A stretch of 64,000 nucleotides of DNA from Himantopus leucocephalus (Eukaryota > Chordata > Aves > Charadriiformes > Recurvirostridae): the NCBI GenBank assembly GCA_003993805.1, contig RSEF01000001.1, positions 188,184,182 through 188,248,181 of the forward strand, written 5' to 3'. Of this stretch, positions 50,256 through 63,286 are shown piece by piece. Position 1 is the first letter of the stretch. Every line of letters starts with the position of its first letter. The notes beneath the pieces are model-generated. The model was not told where the DNA came from. It searched no databases and saw only the letters and a list, made by a program, of their open reading frames with translations. Made by a program: the position numbers and the translations under genes.

Positions 50256-52849
50256 GGGAAAATAGGGTGAGACAATGTTTGCACTATAAAACTGTACTGT
50301 ACTGCTGATAAATCACTCGCATTCTTTGTGCTTAAGAAACAAAGAGTCACCAAATTAGGGCACCTTTTACAACTTCTGTATTATCTTTATTCTTTCCTGT
50401 ACATACAAAACGATGCTTTTTTCACTTAGGGTTTTATATATATATAGTGGTGTTGAAAACAACAGAAAACAAAATCAATATTGTTCTCTATTTGAAGACC
50501 AGTTGCTTCTAAGCATCTGGAATGTCTAATCTACAACAAGCTGGTTTTTATTGGGCTGAGCATAGAACTGCGAGTAGCGCTCTAGTGCTGGTTTTGAGTA
50601 CAACGCATTATTTTTTTAAATTTGGATTAATACTTTAATGAAAGAAATACTAAGAGATATATTTGTGAAAGAAACAATATACATGCTTAAAAATCACAAA
50701 AAAAAAGGTATTGTTTAACTATTTATTGTTGTTACTATTTATTGTTTATTTATTTTAAACTGCTTGCAGGCCAGAAAAGTGCCTCAGCATTTTTTTCAGT
50801 ATTTTGTATTAAATTATTTATATATTTTCTTTCAAGAAGCTACAGATTTAAAAAATACTGTATTTTGTGGAATTATTTTTTTTTTTAACAGGCAGAAAGC
50901 TGAAAGTATTGCAATATTCAAATTGTGATTAGAACAGAAACAAAATGATGTTATTGAGATATAAGTCTTTGATATCTCTCTTTGTTGTTATTTAGGATGG
51001 GGGAGTCCTGTTTTTCTGAGTGCCTGTGCTAGTTGAACACTGTTTTCCAGATTCTTGATAACTATCTGGGCTTTGGTCTTTCAGTTTTGAGGTCAGAGCA
51101 TTAACACATTTGCATTATAAAAAGAAAGAAAACTTGTTGGGAATCCCAATATATATTTCATCTGGTTTAAAGCCTTAATCCTGGATTCTGAGTGCTGTGT
51201 GGTTTTAAGAGTATTAGTACAGATTTATATAAAATGGCTTGATACTGCATGTGTAAGCACTTTCCACCGACATCAGAAAGTTAAATAAAAAAAAAAAACC
51301 CCTAGATCAGGGTTAACAGGGTCTAACTGCTGGAGCCCTGGGAAGACCAGATGGCTGTGAAAAAAAGGTATTGCTTTCTTGCTATTGTTCTGGAACATAG
51401 CTTTTCAATCAAGAATCTTTTATCTTTATTTTTAATAAAAAGAATGCAAAAAGAATCTGTGTCAAAGTCTGTTTTAAAAGTTTCAGGTTTTGGGTTTTTT
51501 TTTAAAAAAAAAAACAACTTTCCATAGCAGTTGATTCACCCTGAACACCAGCCACTCTCTTACTTTTGTCCTTAGAGCCTACTTCTGCTACATGCCTGTT
51601 TCAGGGCAGATGGGAATAGTTGGCACAACAACTGGCCAAAATTCAGATACTCTATTTTGTGTAATAAAACCTACATAATGATATTTCTATATTTGGGTTT
51701 GAACCAAATCATGCAGAAACCAAATTTGTTAAATTTCCCATGAACAGAAATTCTGAAGAAGAAAAAAAGGCATTTTCCTCTATCGGCCTCTGTTCCCATC
51801 AAGTAAAATAAATGCACTGGAACCTGCAGCTGCTAAGCAAAAATCGCATTCTTGAGGGGATCAAGAGGCTGGGGAATGAGTTGGCTCAGGAGTCGAGACA
51901 TCTTAGAATCTTTGGCCAAAGGACAATCTGCCCAATGGGGCTTCCTATGGTCACATGGCATTGATCTCCAGCAGCTGCTAGAGTGGAATTAACATTCTTG
52001 TCAGGTTGACTGCTGCTGCTAGCCACGTGAAATTGTCACAACTGTTAATTTCAACATTTCCATGCCAAGAAACCTGGAAAACTCAAGAGCCCAGACTTGG
52101 TATAAAGCTCTCAAGGCTGCTAGGTTCTTCCTGCAGAGCCAAAAGCTGGACTCTTTTTAGAGGTGGAGCTCAGCAACTGGGATCAAAGAGTCTGAAAACC
52201 TTGCCACAACAAACTGCCCTGGAACCGTGGGTAATGCGATTTCATTCACAGGGGAAAAACACATTATATATAAAATATTATACTCTTCAGAGACTGGGAT
52301 TCTTAGTCACTAACAGTAGATAAGAATTCTGTCAGGTTGAATTTAAGACCTCTAAAGAGAAATATTTTAGGTACAATGAAGAGGTATTTTGTGATAAAGC
52401 TTCATTTTACTGAAAAATTTCTGAATAGATTAAAATTGCTCTTTATTCAAATTAGAAGTTATAGAAAAAAGGTAACATTCTGCATCCATATATTGCATGG
52501 CATCCACTGTCCTTCAGTTTTCATATTTCACCTCACTCCGTAAGGTATTTGGTGGTCCCAACTCTGAGGTATCCTCAAAAAAAACAATCTGGATGGCAGG
52601 ATGCCTAACTTAAGTATTAGGAAAATACTGAGAACAAGCTGACAGTTGCCACTCAGGGTGTTGGGATTATGACCTGTTCCAAGAAAATAAGAGCTCATTG
52701 CTCAATATTGTTAAAAAACCAAGACAAAGTAAAAATCACCCAACTCTTAGGAAATATTAAAACTGGAATAAGGAATTAAATTAAGATCATAATTATGCCA
52801 CTATTTCTTTCTGTTGTTGACATCTTAAATACTTTGTAGTTCTTGTCTT
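50256..52849. other. Unique non-coding sequence with a T9A11 palindrome
   Basis: Mainly AT-rich. A T9 run at 51495-51503 is joined directly to A11 at 51504-51514, a short perfect palindrome. No gene was recognised. Confidence 0.5.
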
Positions 52850-53245
52850 GCCATCCCAGGAGAGTTATGGAAGACTATGAAAAGTTCAGAAAACAACAAA
52901 GATAATCAATGGTATGGAGTGGGTTTTAACGAAAGTTTTGACCGAATAAAAGCAAAGCTCTTTAGTTTACAAAATAAAAGATAGGGAAGGGAGGTGTAAT
53001 AAAGATATATAAAATCCTGGGTGTGATGGAAAGGATGAAAAGGTGTTAAAGGCTCATTTTCGCCACCAGTATAAGAGCAAAGGGGTAACAAGTCAAGCTA
53101 GCTGAACCTAGATCCAAAAGACAAGTCACATAATGGATATTTGAGTCAGAACTTGCTTCCAGAGGATGCTGTGAACGCTCAAAGTTTCTGTGGGGGAATT
53201 CATGAGACTGATTTTTGAAAGCAAAATCTATGGAAGGTTTTGTGA
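52850..53245 (+). mobile_element. Old LINE ORF2 C-terminal relic
   Basis: In one frame from 52937 the sequence reads FDRIKAKLFSLQNKR before a stop. In shifted frames it continues with IKIYKILGVMERMK and then a region resembling the DPKDKSHNGYLSQNLLPED part of a LINE C-terminus. The order (KLFSLQ, then YKIL, then a late L-P-E box) fits the end of CR1, L3 or L2-type ORF2. Frameshifts and stops are frequent, so it is ancient. Family assignment is uncertain. Confidence 0.5.
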
Positions 53246-53254
53246 CTGTGCAGA

Positions 53255-53665
53255 GCAGGCTTACTGCTAGGGGTGCTGGGAGCCGTGGGGACTCCCCACA
53301 GGGTCTGTCAGGGCAGCTCCCGGCAGCCCGGGCCTGTCCCACCACCCCAGCCAGGAGCAGGGCAGCCGAGGGCACCAGGGCAGCCCCAGCTCGGGGCATC
53401 TGGCACCTCCCTGGGTATGGGGACAGGCCAAGGCTGGGACGGGACATGGGGCCCACGGGTGGGCCCAGCTTCTGGGGCGCTGATGGCTGAGCAGGGTAGG
53501 GCTGTGGGGAGCTGGAGACTGGCCATGCTGTGCTGTCACTGGGGCAGGGGCTGATGGCCCTGGGAGGCTGAAATGGGGTCCTGGGCTGTGGGTGGCCTAC
53601 TGGGGGAGGTTGGGCAGGGACAGTAAAGACTGTGAGTGCCCCCAGGGCCCTGACAGGTTATCAAA
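53255..53665 (+). repeat. GC-rich block including unidentified repeat copy B
   Basis: Composition changes sharply to GC-rich at about 53260 and back at about 53665. The last part (53565-53660) aligns by eye with 27206-27330: GGGGTCCTGGGCTGTGGGTG, then GGGACAGTAAAGACTGTGAG and CAGGGCCCTGACAG. Overlapping frames on both strands reflect lack of AT-rich stops, not genes. It has scattered CpGs, but I cannot say it is a functional CpG island. The family is unknown; an LTR or GC-rich satellite-like repeat is possible. Confidence 0.55.
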
Positions 53666-56600
53666 CACTCTCAGAAAAGTCCCAGATCTGTAAAAGCTAG
53701 AGCCTGGAAAGTACCAGTAAGAATCATCATACATGCTTTTCCTTCTTTTATACTCTTCCTCCACATTCATTTTTGGCCACTGCCATGATGGCTTCCTCAT
53801 CTGGGTTCAGGACCTTTATTCTAAACTAATGCAACCATTTTTATGTTTTTACGCAAATTACAGAAGAGTAGACAGATCATTAATTTCAGGTCTAAATTGT
53901 AATACAGAAAAGGAATATCTCTTTAGTAGTTTTGGGTGCATAGGTGTTTAACATGAGTCTCTTTTAGTTTGTGTTGAGTTAGGTTTAGTTCCTGTTCAGA
54001 CAGCTCTATCATATTTGGTCAGAGCACCCATCACAATCAATAATCTATGGGATTTGTTATTACTCACACTTTCAAACACACACTGTCATTACCTGGATCA
54101 ATGAATATTTAATCATTTCATGGTGTTTCTACAGTGTGTACTAAGAGAACTCCTTTCTTTCCACCCTTTTTATCTCTACCCCTTCCCATACACCAGAGTT
54201 TGTATGACCACAGTTGCAATTAGCACCTGGAAAACAGAAAATATCAGTTCTGTAGCCATTTTAAGGTGTGGATCCCTGAGATGGACACTCTAGATCTCCA
54301 CTCTGGAGTACTGACCACAGCCAGTACTCGACGGCTGTTGCACATCCATTGTGCAGTCATTTTCTTAAGATACTGAAAGACCTACATACCTTAACATATT
54401 TGTAAGATGGATCATATCCCTGAAGACATAGCAAAGTCTTAAATACAGGTCTCCTGTATGCCTTAATTTCTGAACTGTAATGTAAAAGGAGTAAGAACCC
54501 ATACCATTGTGTTTTTGAACAAATGGTAGCAAGGTCAAAATGCTTCCAGAAAAGAGATTAAGAGTGTGATCTGGGGTTATTTTTACCACTATTTTTAATT
54601 TAAGAAATACATTTGAAAAAGAAGTTCTTTCTCTAGTCTGTGTGCCACCTGGAGAAAAAAAAAATAAAAAAAAAATCTGTGCCCATGAAATCAGTTTATT
54701 TTTACTGCTTAAAAAGACAATGGTATCTTAAACACGCATTAGCGATCTAAAAAATAATTGTTTATTTACTTTTAGGAATAGGCCCCAAAATTTTATATGA
54801 ACTACCTACACAGTCCCAAAGAGTCATGATAATCCAAGCAACCATGAAACAAGATTTATCTTAAGTGAAATCCTCTAATATGCTGACCTAAACATTCATA
54901 ATGCCAGAATATTTCTTTTTTGGTCTACTCTCTGCTTAGATTATGAAGCAAGTTAGAATTTAACAGATCTGTGATCATGATGTGAGAACACATACAGGAG
55001 ATATGACTGGGTCTCCTCCTTAGTATGAAGCCTTGCTACTGGAAAAACAATGTAATTTTCAGACCTGAACTTTGATAACTTTGAAAAGCTTTCATAGTTT
55101 CCTTAACAACAAACTGCTAAAATCGCTGTCGAGTTGAGTATGTTACAGTTTCTGAAGCATGACCTATATGATCTTTTTATTGTTTTTATCTGTGGACTGA
55201 ATCATCTATAAAACCTTTACTTACGGTAACCCATTTTCCCACATATTTACTTTTTTAAAACATAAGTTTCATTAATATTTTCATTAAAAGCTCCCAGATA
55301 ATTTGCCTCAGGAGTCCAGCTTTTTTTTTTTTATTTTATGAATGGTGAACAAGATCAACATATAGATCATAAACAATGGTGTTATTCAGTTTGAAGAAAT
55401 ATGGGATTTTAATTGCATTGTAGAAAAGAAACTTAGTATTTCCTGTCATCTGTTCCAAATATTTCATTCTATTGTTCTTCTGAAAGGTCAAATCTAGAGT
55501 GTCACATCTGCAAGGACACCCGTGACCCCTCTTGGCATAAAAGGTCTTGCAAGATGGAAGCAGGAAGACTGAAGAATGCTTCCCCAAGTATCCAAAATAG
55601 ATTATTAAAATCTTATCCCAACAGCTGAGTTCCCTAAGGTATCAGTGTTATGTACACATATACACAGAAGGTTTAGCATTTAAAAATATCAGGAAGCATT
55701 TCCAAACCAGTCCCCAATGACTCTTATAGCTTCTTTCCTTTGTTTGTTGCTGGTTTGTTGGATTTTATGGTTTGGAGTTGGGTAGGTTTTGCCTTTAATT
55801 ATTAATATTTTAACTTTTTAGAATTCCTCAGAAACAAAAGAAAGATGCTTTATCTGAATACCAGTAGCCCTGGGAACTTTCTCTGATGAAAGAAACTATA
55901 TCTATTTTATGCATATTTCATCTTTAAAACCCTCTTGTTTGTGAATACTAATACTAATGGCATTCCTTAACTGTGGAGCTTAATGGGAAAAAAAGTAGCA
56001 GGGGGATTTCTTTAGGGAATTCTGATATTTAACTACTTCCTTTTTCTTAAATAAGTTTCAAAACAAATACCAAAAAAAATAAGGAAACTATTCAATACAT
56101 GAAAATATAGTTAAAAGGGGAACCTGGAAGCAACATAATCTTTTCGTTCATGTTCACTAATCTTTGAGAGTTGTACTTCAAGTTCCTCAACCCCACCTTT
56201 TCTCTGAAAGTCTTGCTGCTGGTCGAACTGCGTCTTTTCTCATGTATCATGGCCATTCAATTCCCTGAAATGCAATTAAAACCCCATCTTTCTTCAAACT
56301 GATTTAATCTTGCAACATCTGTGAGGATAGAAAGGAAGGTATAAATACTCTCTTTTCCTTTACACAGATGGGAGGCACAGACCAACAGAATGCAAAATAC
56401 TTGAGTGGTTGCTAAATGTTAAGTCCTATTCAAATGAAAAATGTGTTATTGTGGTTTGCTGCTTTGAGTTCTAGAGGATTTGATTAAGATCACTGATCAA
56501 GTCACTGTTAAGAGCCAGGAAAAACACAAATCTTTGGAATTCCCAGGCCAAAGTAGATGACTCTAAATACATTTAAAAAGATGCAAGACAACAGTGAGAT

Positions 56601-59284
56601 GAGCTGTAATTTCAAGGGGGCAGATTTTTTTCTGGAAGAGAGTAGAGGAGTTTCTCACCACTTCAGGAAAGTGTTTTCATAATCACTTGGGTTGTAAATT
56701 AAGAAGGCCAGATTGATGTTTCAAGCAACATTAAAGATCAGTTATGAAAAAACATATGGAAATAAAATTTAAAACATTTTTCCCCCCTTCATACTAGTAT
56801 GTATCACAGACTTAAAACTGTACTAATTACAGCAGTCACAAGACAATAAGCTGCTATTTCATAAAGGTTTTATATCAAATAAAAAATTAGACTTTTGAGA
56901 GTGTGCCTTTCTTTAAAAAGTTTAAAGTCTTGTGTTTTGCCAGAGATTTATGAAAGTTTGACATCGTGTGCTCTCCAAGTTCCATGCAAATGATGCCTTG
57001 CTCTCCTAGGTGAAAGATTCTGTTAGGTAAAAAACCATTTCTTACATACTGTTTACACGTACTAGTGTTTACTGGGAGAATAGAGTTCTAAAATTATTTT
57101 CTTTTTTGTTGACTTCCAAAATGATTATGTTACTTATGTGCTTTTACCCATTCTAAGAAAGTAGTAGTGAAAGATAGCAAAAAAAGACTCATAGACTATC
57201 TCTTGCAGGTTGAAACCTATCTGGAACTTAACAAAAACTCACAGTGGCAGGATTTGCATTTTTCAGTCTGTTCATTTCTTTATGCTTTTTTCACTAACAA
57301 AATGCAAAAACTTGACCCCATGAAACTTACAGAAATGATGTCCTATAGATGTTTATAATTTTTCTTACCCTTAACTGCTTGTACTTATTCACTGATACAC
57401 ATCTTATATTATTCTTTGGATTAATGAGAGACATTGGGCTCATGTACATGCCTTTATACCTTGGTAATGAAATCCTTGGTGCTTTTGTGAGATCCATGCT
57501 CCTGATGTCATTTGAATATGTAAGAGACAATTGCTGCTGTCTACAAAAATTGTAAGTGCACACATTTCAGTAGCATTCTTTCTTGTTAAAGAAGAGAGAA
57601 TTACTGTAGTGACACACCTCCATCTGTGTAACACAGCTGAGGTTATATGATTTGATGTAAGGCTTTGTGTATGTTTTTGCCTTTATCTGTGCTTCAGCCA
57701 GAAGCAGCTGGAGCAATAACTTTGTCACATTAGATCCTTACAGAAGCAAATTTTCCTCTGGTTTAGCTGTCTTAAATTTTGGGGTACAAATAAAAATTTT
57801 CCTCTAAATTACATTTTTTGCTCTCAGCGTGATCCTGATGCAGTTCAAACAATATATATCAGATTTTTTCTTTGATATTACATGATTTCAGTTTTTCTTC
57901 ACACATAGCTCTGTGTCCAGAATGAGGCTAAAAAAATCTGCTTTTTGATATATATGGTTGTTCATTGCACAAACAATATGAAACACGTAGAGCTGATTTA
58001 AATAACAATATTATAGTTTTCATTCAACTGTGGATATAACAAAAAGAAGAGATCTGTTATCTGTATCTCTGTCACAGAATTGTCTCCTGCAGAGTTCATG
58101 TGTCTTGCTTGAATGTTTGCTAAGCTTCTGTTTCAAGATATTTTTCCACATAAGTGATAGTTGTGTTTGCCAGAAAGATGTAGAGCATAAGAAAATGAAG
58201 ACGGTATGTGTGCAAATTAAAGTTCCTTACACTCATAGAGAAAACAAGACCTTCCTTTAATGCAATGGGGGTCAAACTTTTACTTAATAAGGGTTATTAT
58301 TAAAGGGAGAAACTGCTACATGGACAGTTCCTTTCGATTCAGGATTGTAAGTTCCACTTTTCTTGCTCTTTGATAAAACAGCTCCCTGACAAATGCTTCG
58401 ATGCTAAATAATTTTTTTATGAGGCTGTCTTTATTTTTAATATCTTTTGCTAATATAAAACTGTTGAGATGAGACAACAGTTGGAATCATGTACTTGCCA
58501 GCTCAAGAATCCCCACCAAGCAGAACACTTATTATGTTACAAACCCTAATTTTTTAATTGATTTTTCATAGTGCCACACAATATTTTGATTGAAGATTTG
58601 CCATTACTTGGAATTAAGAGGTCCACAGCATACAATTTGAAAACTGTCTTTCCAAATAATCTTAAATGTAATTCTTAATGGATACATTTGCAGTGTCAAA
58701 TAATTCAGTTCCTCTCATCATTGTCATATCTAGTCTCCTGATTGTACTGCGTAGATATCATTTAAATTTCCTTTTGAAGAGAGCAAAATAGCTCCTTCTG
58801 AAATGCAACATGAAAGTGGTTCTGGGAATAGCTTCTTTGACAGATAGCTTCCAAAAGGCTGAAGGGTTAAGACAACAGTAGGCTTGTTACCATCTGCTCT
58901 ACACAATTCTCCAATACATTCTGAATGTGCTCTTGATCCACAAGTTCCTGAACATGCCATGATGCCAGGGCACACAACACATTTCAGGCTATAAGAATAT
59001 GACTCTGACATGCTGCAATAAAGCCTTCACATCATTTTCAACAGAAAAAAGCCCCTAAAATAAAAACAATAATTATGTCTTTTGTTCAAAGGGTCACCAT
59101 GTGGAACTACAAGCAAAATCAGTGTCAAGCTCTGCTTAGTGAGGATGCACCTAGTTTGCCCTAGACTAACCTTGAAGAACATGGGTGTGAACCACCCTAC
59201 AAAACTTGATCTGGAGACCAAAGGTAACTACCAGGATAAATATATTAAGCAGTCAATATGTGCAGCCAGTGAAAAAGTATCAGT
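53666..59284. other. Long unique non-coding stretch
   Basis: About 5.6 kb with no recognised element. Short frames on both strands around 57330-57560 have no recognisable motif. An A-rich run interrupted by T lies at about 54654-54676. Confidence 0.5.
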
Positions 59285-59475
59285 GGAGTAGTAGGTAGAG
59301 TTCCCTTAGGACCAAATCTCAGTCCATTCCTGTATCTATGATAACCATGTAAAAATATTTATTAGTAAGTTTTGCAGATGACAAGCTTTGGTGGGATAAT
59401 AAATGAGGAAAAGGAGAGGTTATTTCTGTGCAATTGGCATAATCTGGGTGAATGACCAGAGTGGGAGCCATTCAC
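59285..59475 (+). mobile_element. Ancient LINE reverse-transcriptase relic
   Basis: The order of conserved reverse-transcriptase boxes is readable across frames: VPLGPNLSP (about 59300-59327), then AGTAAGTTTTGCAGATGAC at 59364-59382, which gives SKFADD if one extra T is ignored, then GGIINEEKERLFL in a shifted frame. This spacing matches the GVPQGS...FADDTKLGG segment of CR1/L3-type LINEs. Stops flank it, so it is dead and old. Confidence 0.6.
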
Positions 59476-62400
59476 CAAGACCGACTATAGTCTAGTACGG
59501 TTAATCTCCCCCTCTGAGATTAATTAGTCTCCTACTCTGAACTGTTCTCTGGAGGCTACTATCATACTATCTTCCTCTATTGACTACAAGGGACCCTAGG
59601 GAAATTAACCTTTCTAGACAAAAATTAGCCTTTGGAAATACATTCCCCTTTCCTGGTCTGACAAATATCTACATATCTAGGATGTGAATAATGCATACAC
59701 TTGTAGAGCTTCTTGCAAAATACTACTTGGGGAAAAAAACCCAACTCTGTTGACTACTGTTGCACAAAAAATATGCCTGTTTTGGAATAAGTGAGAAGCA
59801 CAGCTACAGTTCAGTCTAAGGCATAACTGTGAAACCCTCTAAAAAGGGAAATTGATAGGATGAATAAGAGCCAAGGAAAATGGTATCACAAGAGAATGCT
59901 GGTCATTGATGGTCCCTTACTACCTGTACATGGAAGAAGTCTGTTTGTGAGGTCCTAGATCTGCACATATAATTAGTTTTGCTTCATTTTTTCCTGCCTA
60001 TCAAATAAGTAAAATATGTCATCTAATACTACATAGTCACAACCTGTATGAACTTTTCCACTCTAAAACCCCTTTGTCAGAGACCCTGGCTCTAACATAA
60101 TAGACAGACATTTTTTTTCCAGAAAAAAACAAAAGCCATCGTCTTTTGGGCCTGCGGCTAATAGATGCAGTGTTCCCAGATTATTCCACAGAACAACAAC
60201 CAAGTGTTTTCTTCTTTTACATTGAACATCCTACAGTCATTTCAGAATTTACTTTTTTCCTGACAGTTCTAAGACCATTAAATTGTGAATCTTTTTGAAA
60301 CAAGGCAACACAGATTCCAACATACTTCCCTACCAAAGACTGATTCTTTGCACTTGGAGCAAGGAAGAATGTTTTATCGTGGATTTTAAAACATTTGACA
60401 ATAGGGAATTAAGGAGCAAGTAGTGACTAAACTCTACATAGCGTGATGTCAATGTCAAAGTGTGAAGAAGTGAGGTCCTTTTTACTCACAAATACATTTG
60501 GGTATGTTGCAGCTTTCCTAAATCAAACATGTAGGTCCTGAACCAAAATAAAAGAAATCAAAATTTTCAATATTAGTGTGGTCATTTAGTGCATAGAGTA
60601 GCATAACATATTGCTTGCAAATGAAATCACTTTCCTTTAAGTTTATTCCTCTAAGTTATATCTCTTGAAATAATATCTGTCTAGAATTTTTTATATATGG
60701 ACATCACTAATTTATCTGCTTCACAAATGTAGGGATTGCCCAAGACAAAAAAAAAGAGGACAGTGTACTTGCAAACACACACAAATTCCTTTTTATTATT
60801 TTATTGCTTATGTAAAGAATTATGCAAATATCCTTATTTTGCTTTAAGATAAAATTTCCAAGCATATTGTAAATATTTAGTAAAACTGTGGCATACTTTC
60901 TCCTTCTCAAATGGAAATGACATGCATAGGAATTTACTAAGGAGGAGTAGGTTTGTGCTCTACATCATAACCTGCTCTAGACATATGGATGGTGCCTCTG
61001 TGATCTCCAGATGTCTGTTTCTTCAGAAACTGTCCTCTGCAGATTACACAGGCATTTCTGAGAAGTTCATAGAAAGAACAGATTTCATAAGTAATAATGT
61101 GGGTTTATATTATATAAACATAATGCCCAAAATAAAACTAGAACACGTCTGCAGATGGATAACAATCGTTACAATTCCAGAGAAAGACTGTCTGCTAGAG
61201 TAATAAGTATGTTTGGTTTTATGATCATCTTGCTTAGGTTCTGAATTACTTCAATAGGAGTTCTTTAATGCACAGTAAGCCTTAAAGCTATAGAAGAATT
61301 TAGTTGCCTAAGCTTAGGCTTTTGACTTTAAAAAATGTTCTACATACTTGAGTAAAACTTTCTGATATGATGTCATAAGGTAAATGTTGACCGAAAGTTT
61401 CAAATCTTATTGTCTAATGTTTGTCAAACATGCTAATAATTGTCTTTTCCCTCTGTAGATTTTTTTTTTCCCATTGAATCAGGGTACATAATTTAGAGAC
61501 TTAGTGTGGAAGCTACAGATTTGGTACCTGTGTTAAACTGGTCTAATTACGTAGCGCTTGATTTCACCAGCATAGAAAAATGCAGAGCAAGAAGGCAACA
61601 TCATACTCTCTCTGCTAATCTCCACTCTACAACTGGAGGTTTCACATGGTTATAAACAAAGAGGTCAGAAGAGCTGAAAGGAAATGTCTTATATGAAAAC
61701 CTCATGGTTTTATCCTATATCTTTGTTGTTCTTGAAAATCAGATATCCTTACAGGCATGTAACTGAGGGCTTCTCTTTTTACAGTTTAAATTGTTACACC
61801 TTAGTGCCTTTTCCTCCAGTGTGCCTAATTAGAAATAGGACAAGAAATTTGCAGCCTATGTAGTGCTTCTTTGTTAGTGTTAGAGTGTTAGACATCAGGA
61901 GCCGGGCAGTTACTTTACTATATGAAAAGACAAGTAACTGTGAATTCAGACTCATTTTTTGTGGTAGTTCTGTGTTACATATTGCCATGGAGACTCATTC
62001 CTGTCCGTCTTAAAGTCCAATCACTTAAACAGTTTAGTTATTCTCTTCAATAAGAACTGAGGGCATTCATCAGCTCACAGGTTCCTATAAGGCATCTCTG
62101 TCTGGTATTTTTTTCTCTGCTAGCTTCTGTGTCAGTCAAACAAAGAAAAATTAAATTTTGAAGAGGAAAAATAAAATCTATGGATCAGAAAACAAAATGG
62201 TTATCCACTGTAATTTTCAGTGTATAAAACAGGTTCATGTAACTTGCAATCAGTGTAGTGCCATGGCTTAATGTACCATTAAAAAAATAATTCACATCCA
62301 ACACAAATCACCTCTGTACAACTCTGCTTTCGATTTCATAAAACAAGCCAGAGACACAGCATGAGGTTAAACATATCTAAATATTAGTAAATTACACACA

Positions 62401-63033
62401 TAATTAAACACAGATTTGACTTCAATTACCCTTATTTTTTAAGACATACAATACTCAAGAGAAAGTAATATTCAGGAATAGAGAAATTAGGAAAAAACCC
62501 ACCTCACAATCAAAAGAGCAGGTTTTCTGATTTCAAGACCTTCCCTTTCAGAAAAAAACATCTTGGAAATTTTGAGCTAGGCTATGTCATTCAGTCTTTT
62601 TCTGACATTGTCTGTTTAAAAAGACTCATGCTCATAAAATAAACTAAGTGAAACATACCAGGAACAGCCTTCAATAAATCAGGATACTTGCTCTCTATAG
62701 CCTTCCTATACTTCAAATGATTGTAGCGTCTTCTCAATTTACTAATACACATTAAGAGGATTCTGGAAATGCCAAGGGAAAAGGAATATCTCTTTGTCTT
62801 TTATGAGCTGGATGAATTGCCTTAAGAAAGTTTTATTTTGTGCAAAAATAGAAAAGGACTGCATTGGGGACATAAAGTGTTTTGGAGAATATTAAGACAC
62901 TATTAACCAAGCTTCCCCTTACTCTCTAGTCACATAGTCATAGTGTATTTCCACTCTGCAATATGCTTTACTGTCAGTGTTTTTACACGGACATACATGG
63001 CTGTTTTAAAACAGAAGTTCCTATAATGGTGGG
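59476..63033. other. Unique non-coding sequence
   Basis: No recognised gene or repeat; short frames only. Confidence 0.5.
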
Positions 63034-63286
63034 TACACAGAGAAAGAGATTAACTTTTTTCAGGTCTCAGATTTCAAGACTTCTCCTATTCAGTTTGTAC
63101 ACTGATGTCATACAACTTTTCTTCCCTTTCTGCTTTTCTGTGTATACTTTTCATATATNATACACAGAGAAAGAGATTAATTTTTTTCAGGTCTCAGATT
63201 TCAAGACTTCTCCTATTCAGTTTTGTACACTGATGTCATACGACTTTTCTTCCCTTTCTGCTTTTCTGTGTATACTTTTCATATAT
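63034..63286 (+). repeat. About 125-bp duplication around a single N (assembly join)
   Basis: Positions 63034-63158 recur at 63161-63286, separated by NA (N at 63159). By eye they differ by two substitutions and one inserted T. This looks like two versions of the same locus, two haplotypes or two contig ends, placed in tandem. The 154-codon frame at 62963-63427 exists only because of this duplication. Confidence 0.85.

Noticed and set aside
53215..53554. Several overlapping frames of 72-136 codons on both strands
   Set aside because: The block is GC-rich and so lacks stop codons. No conserved motif appears in any frame.
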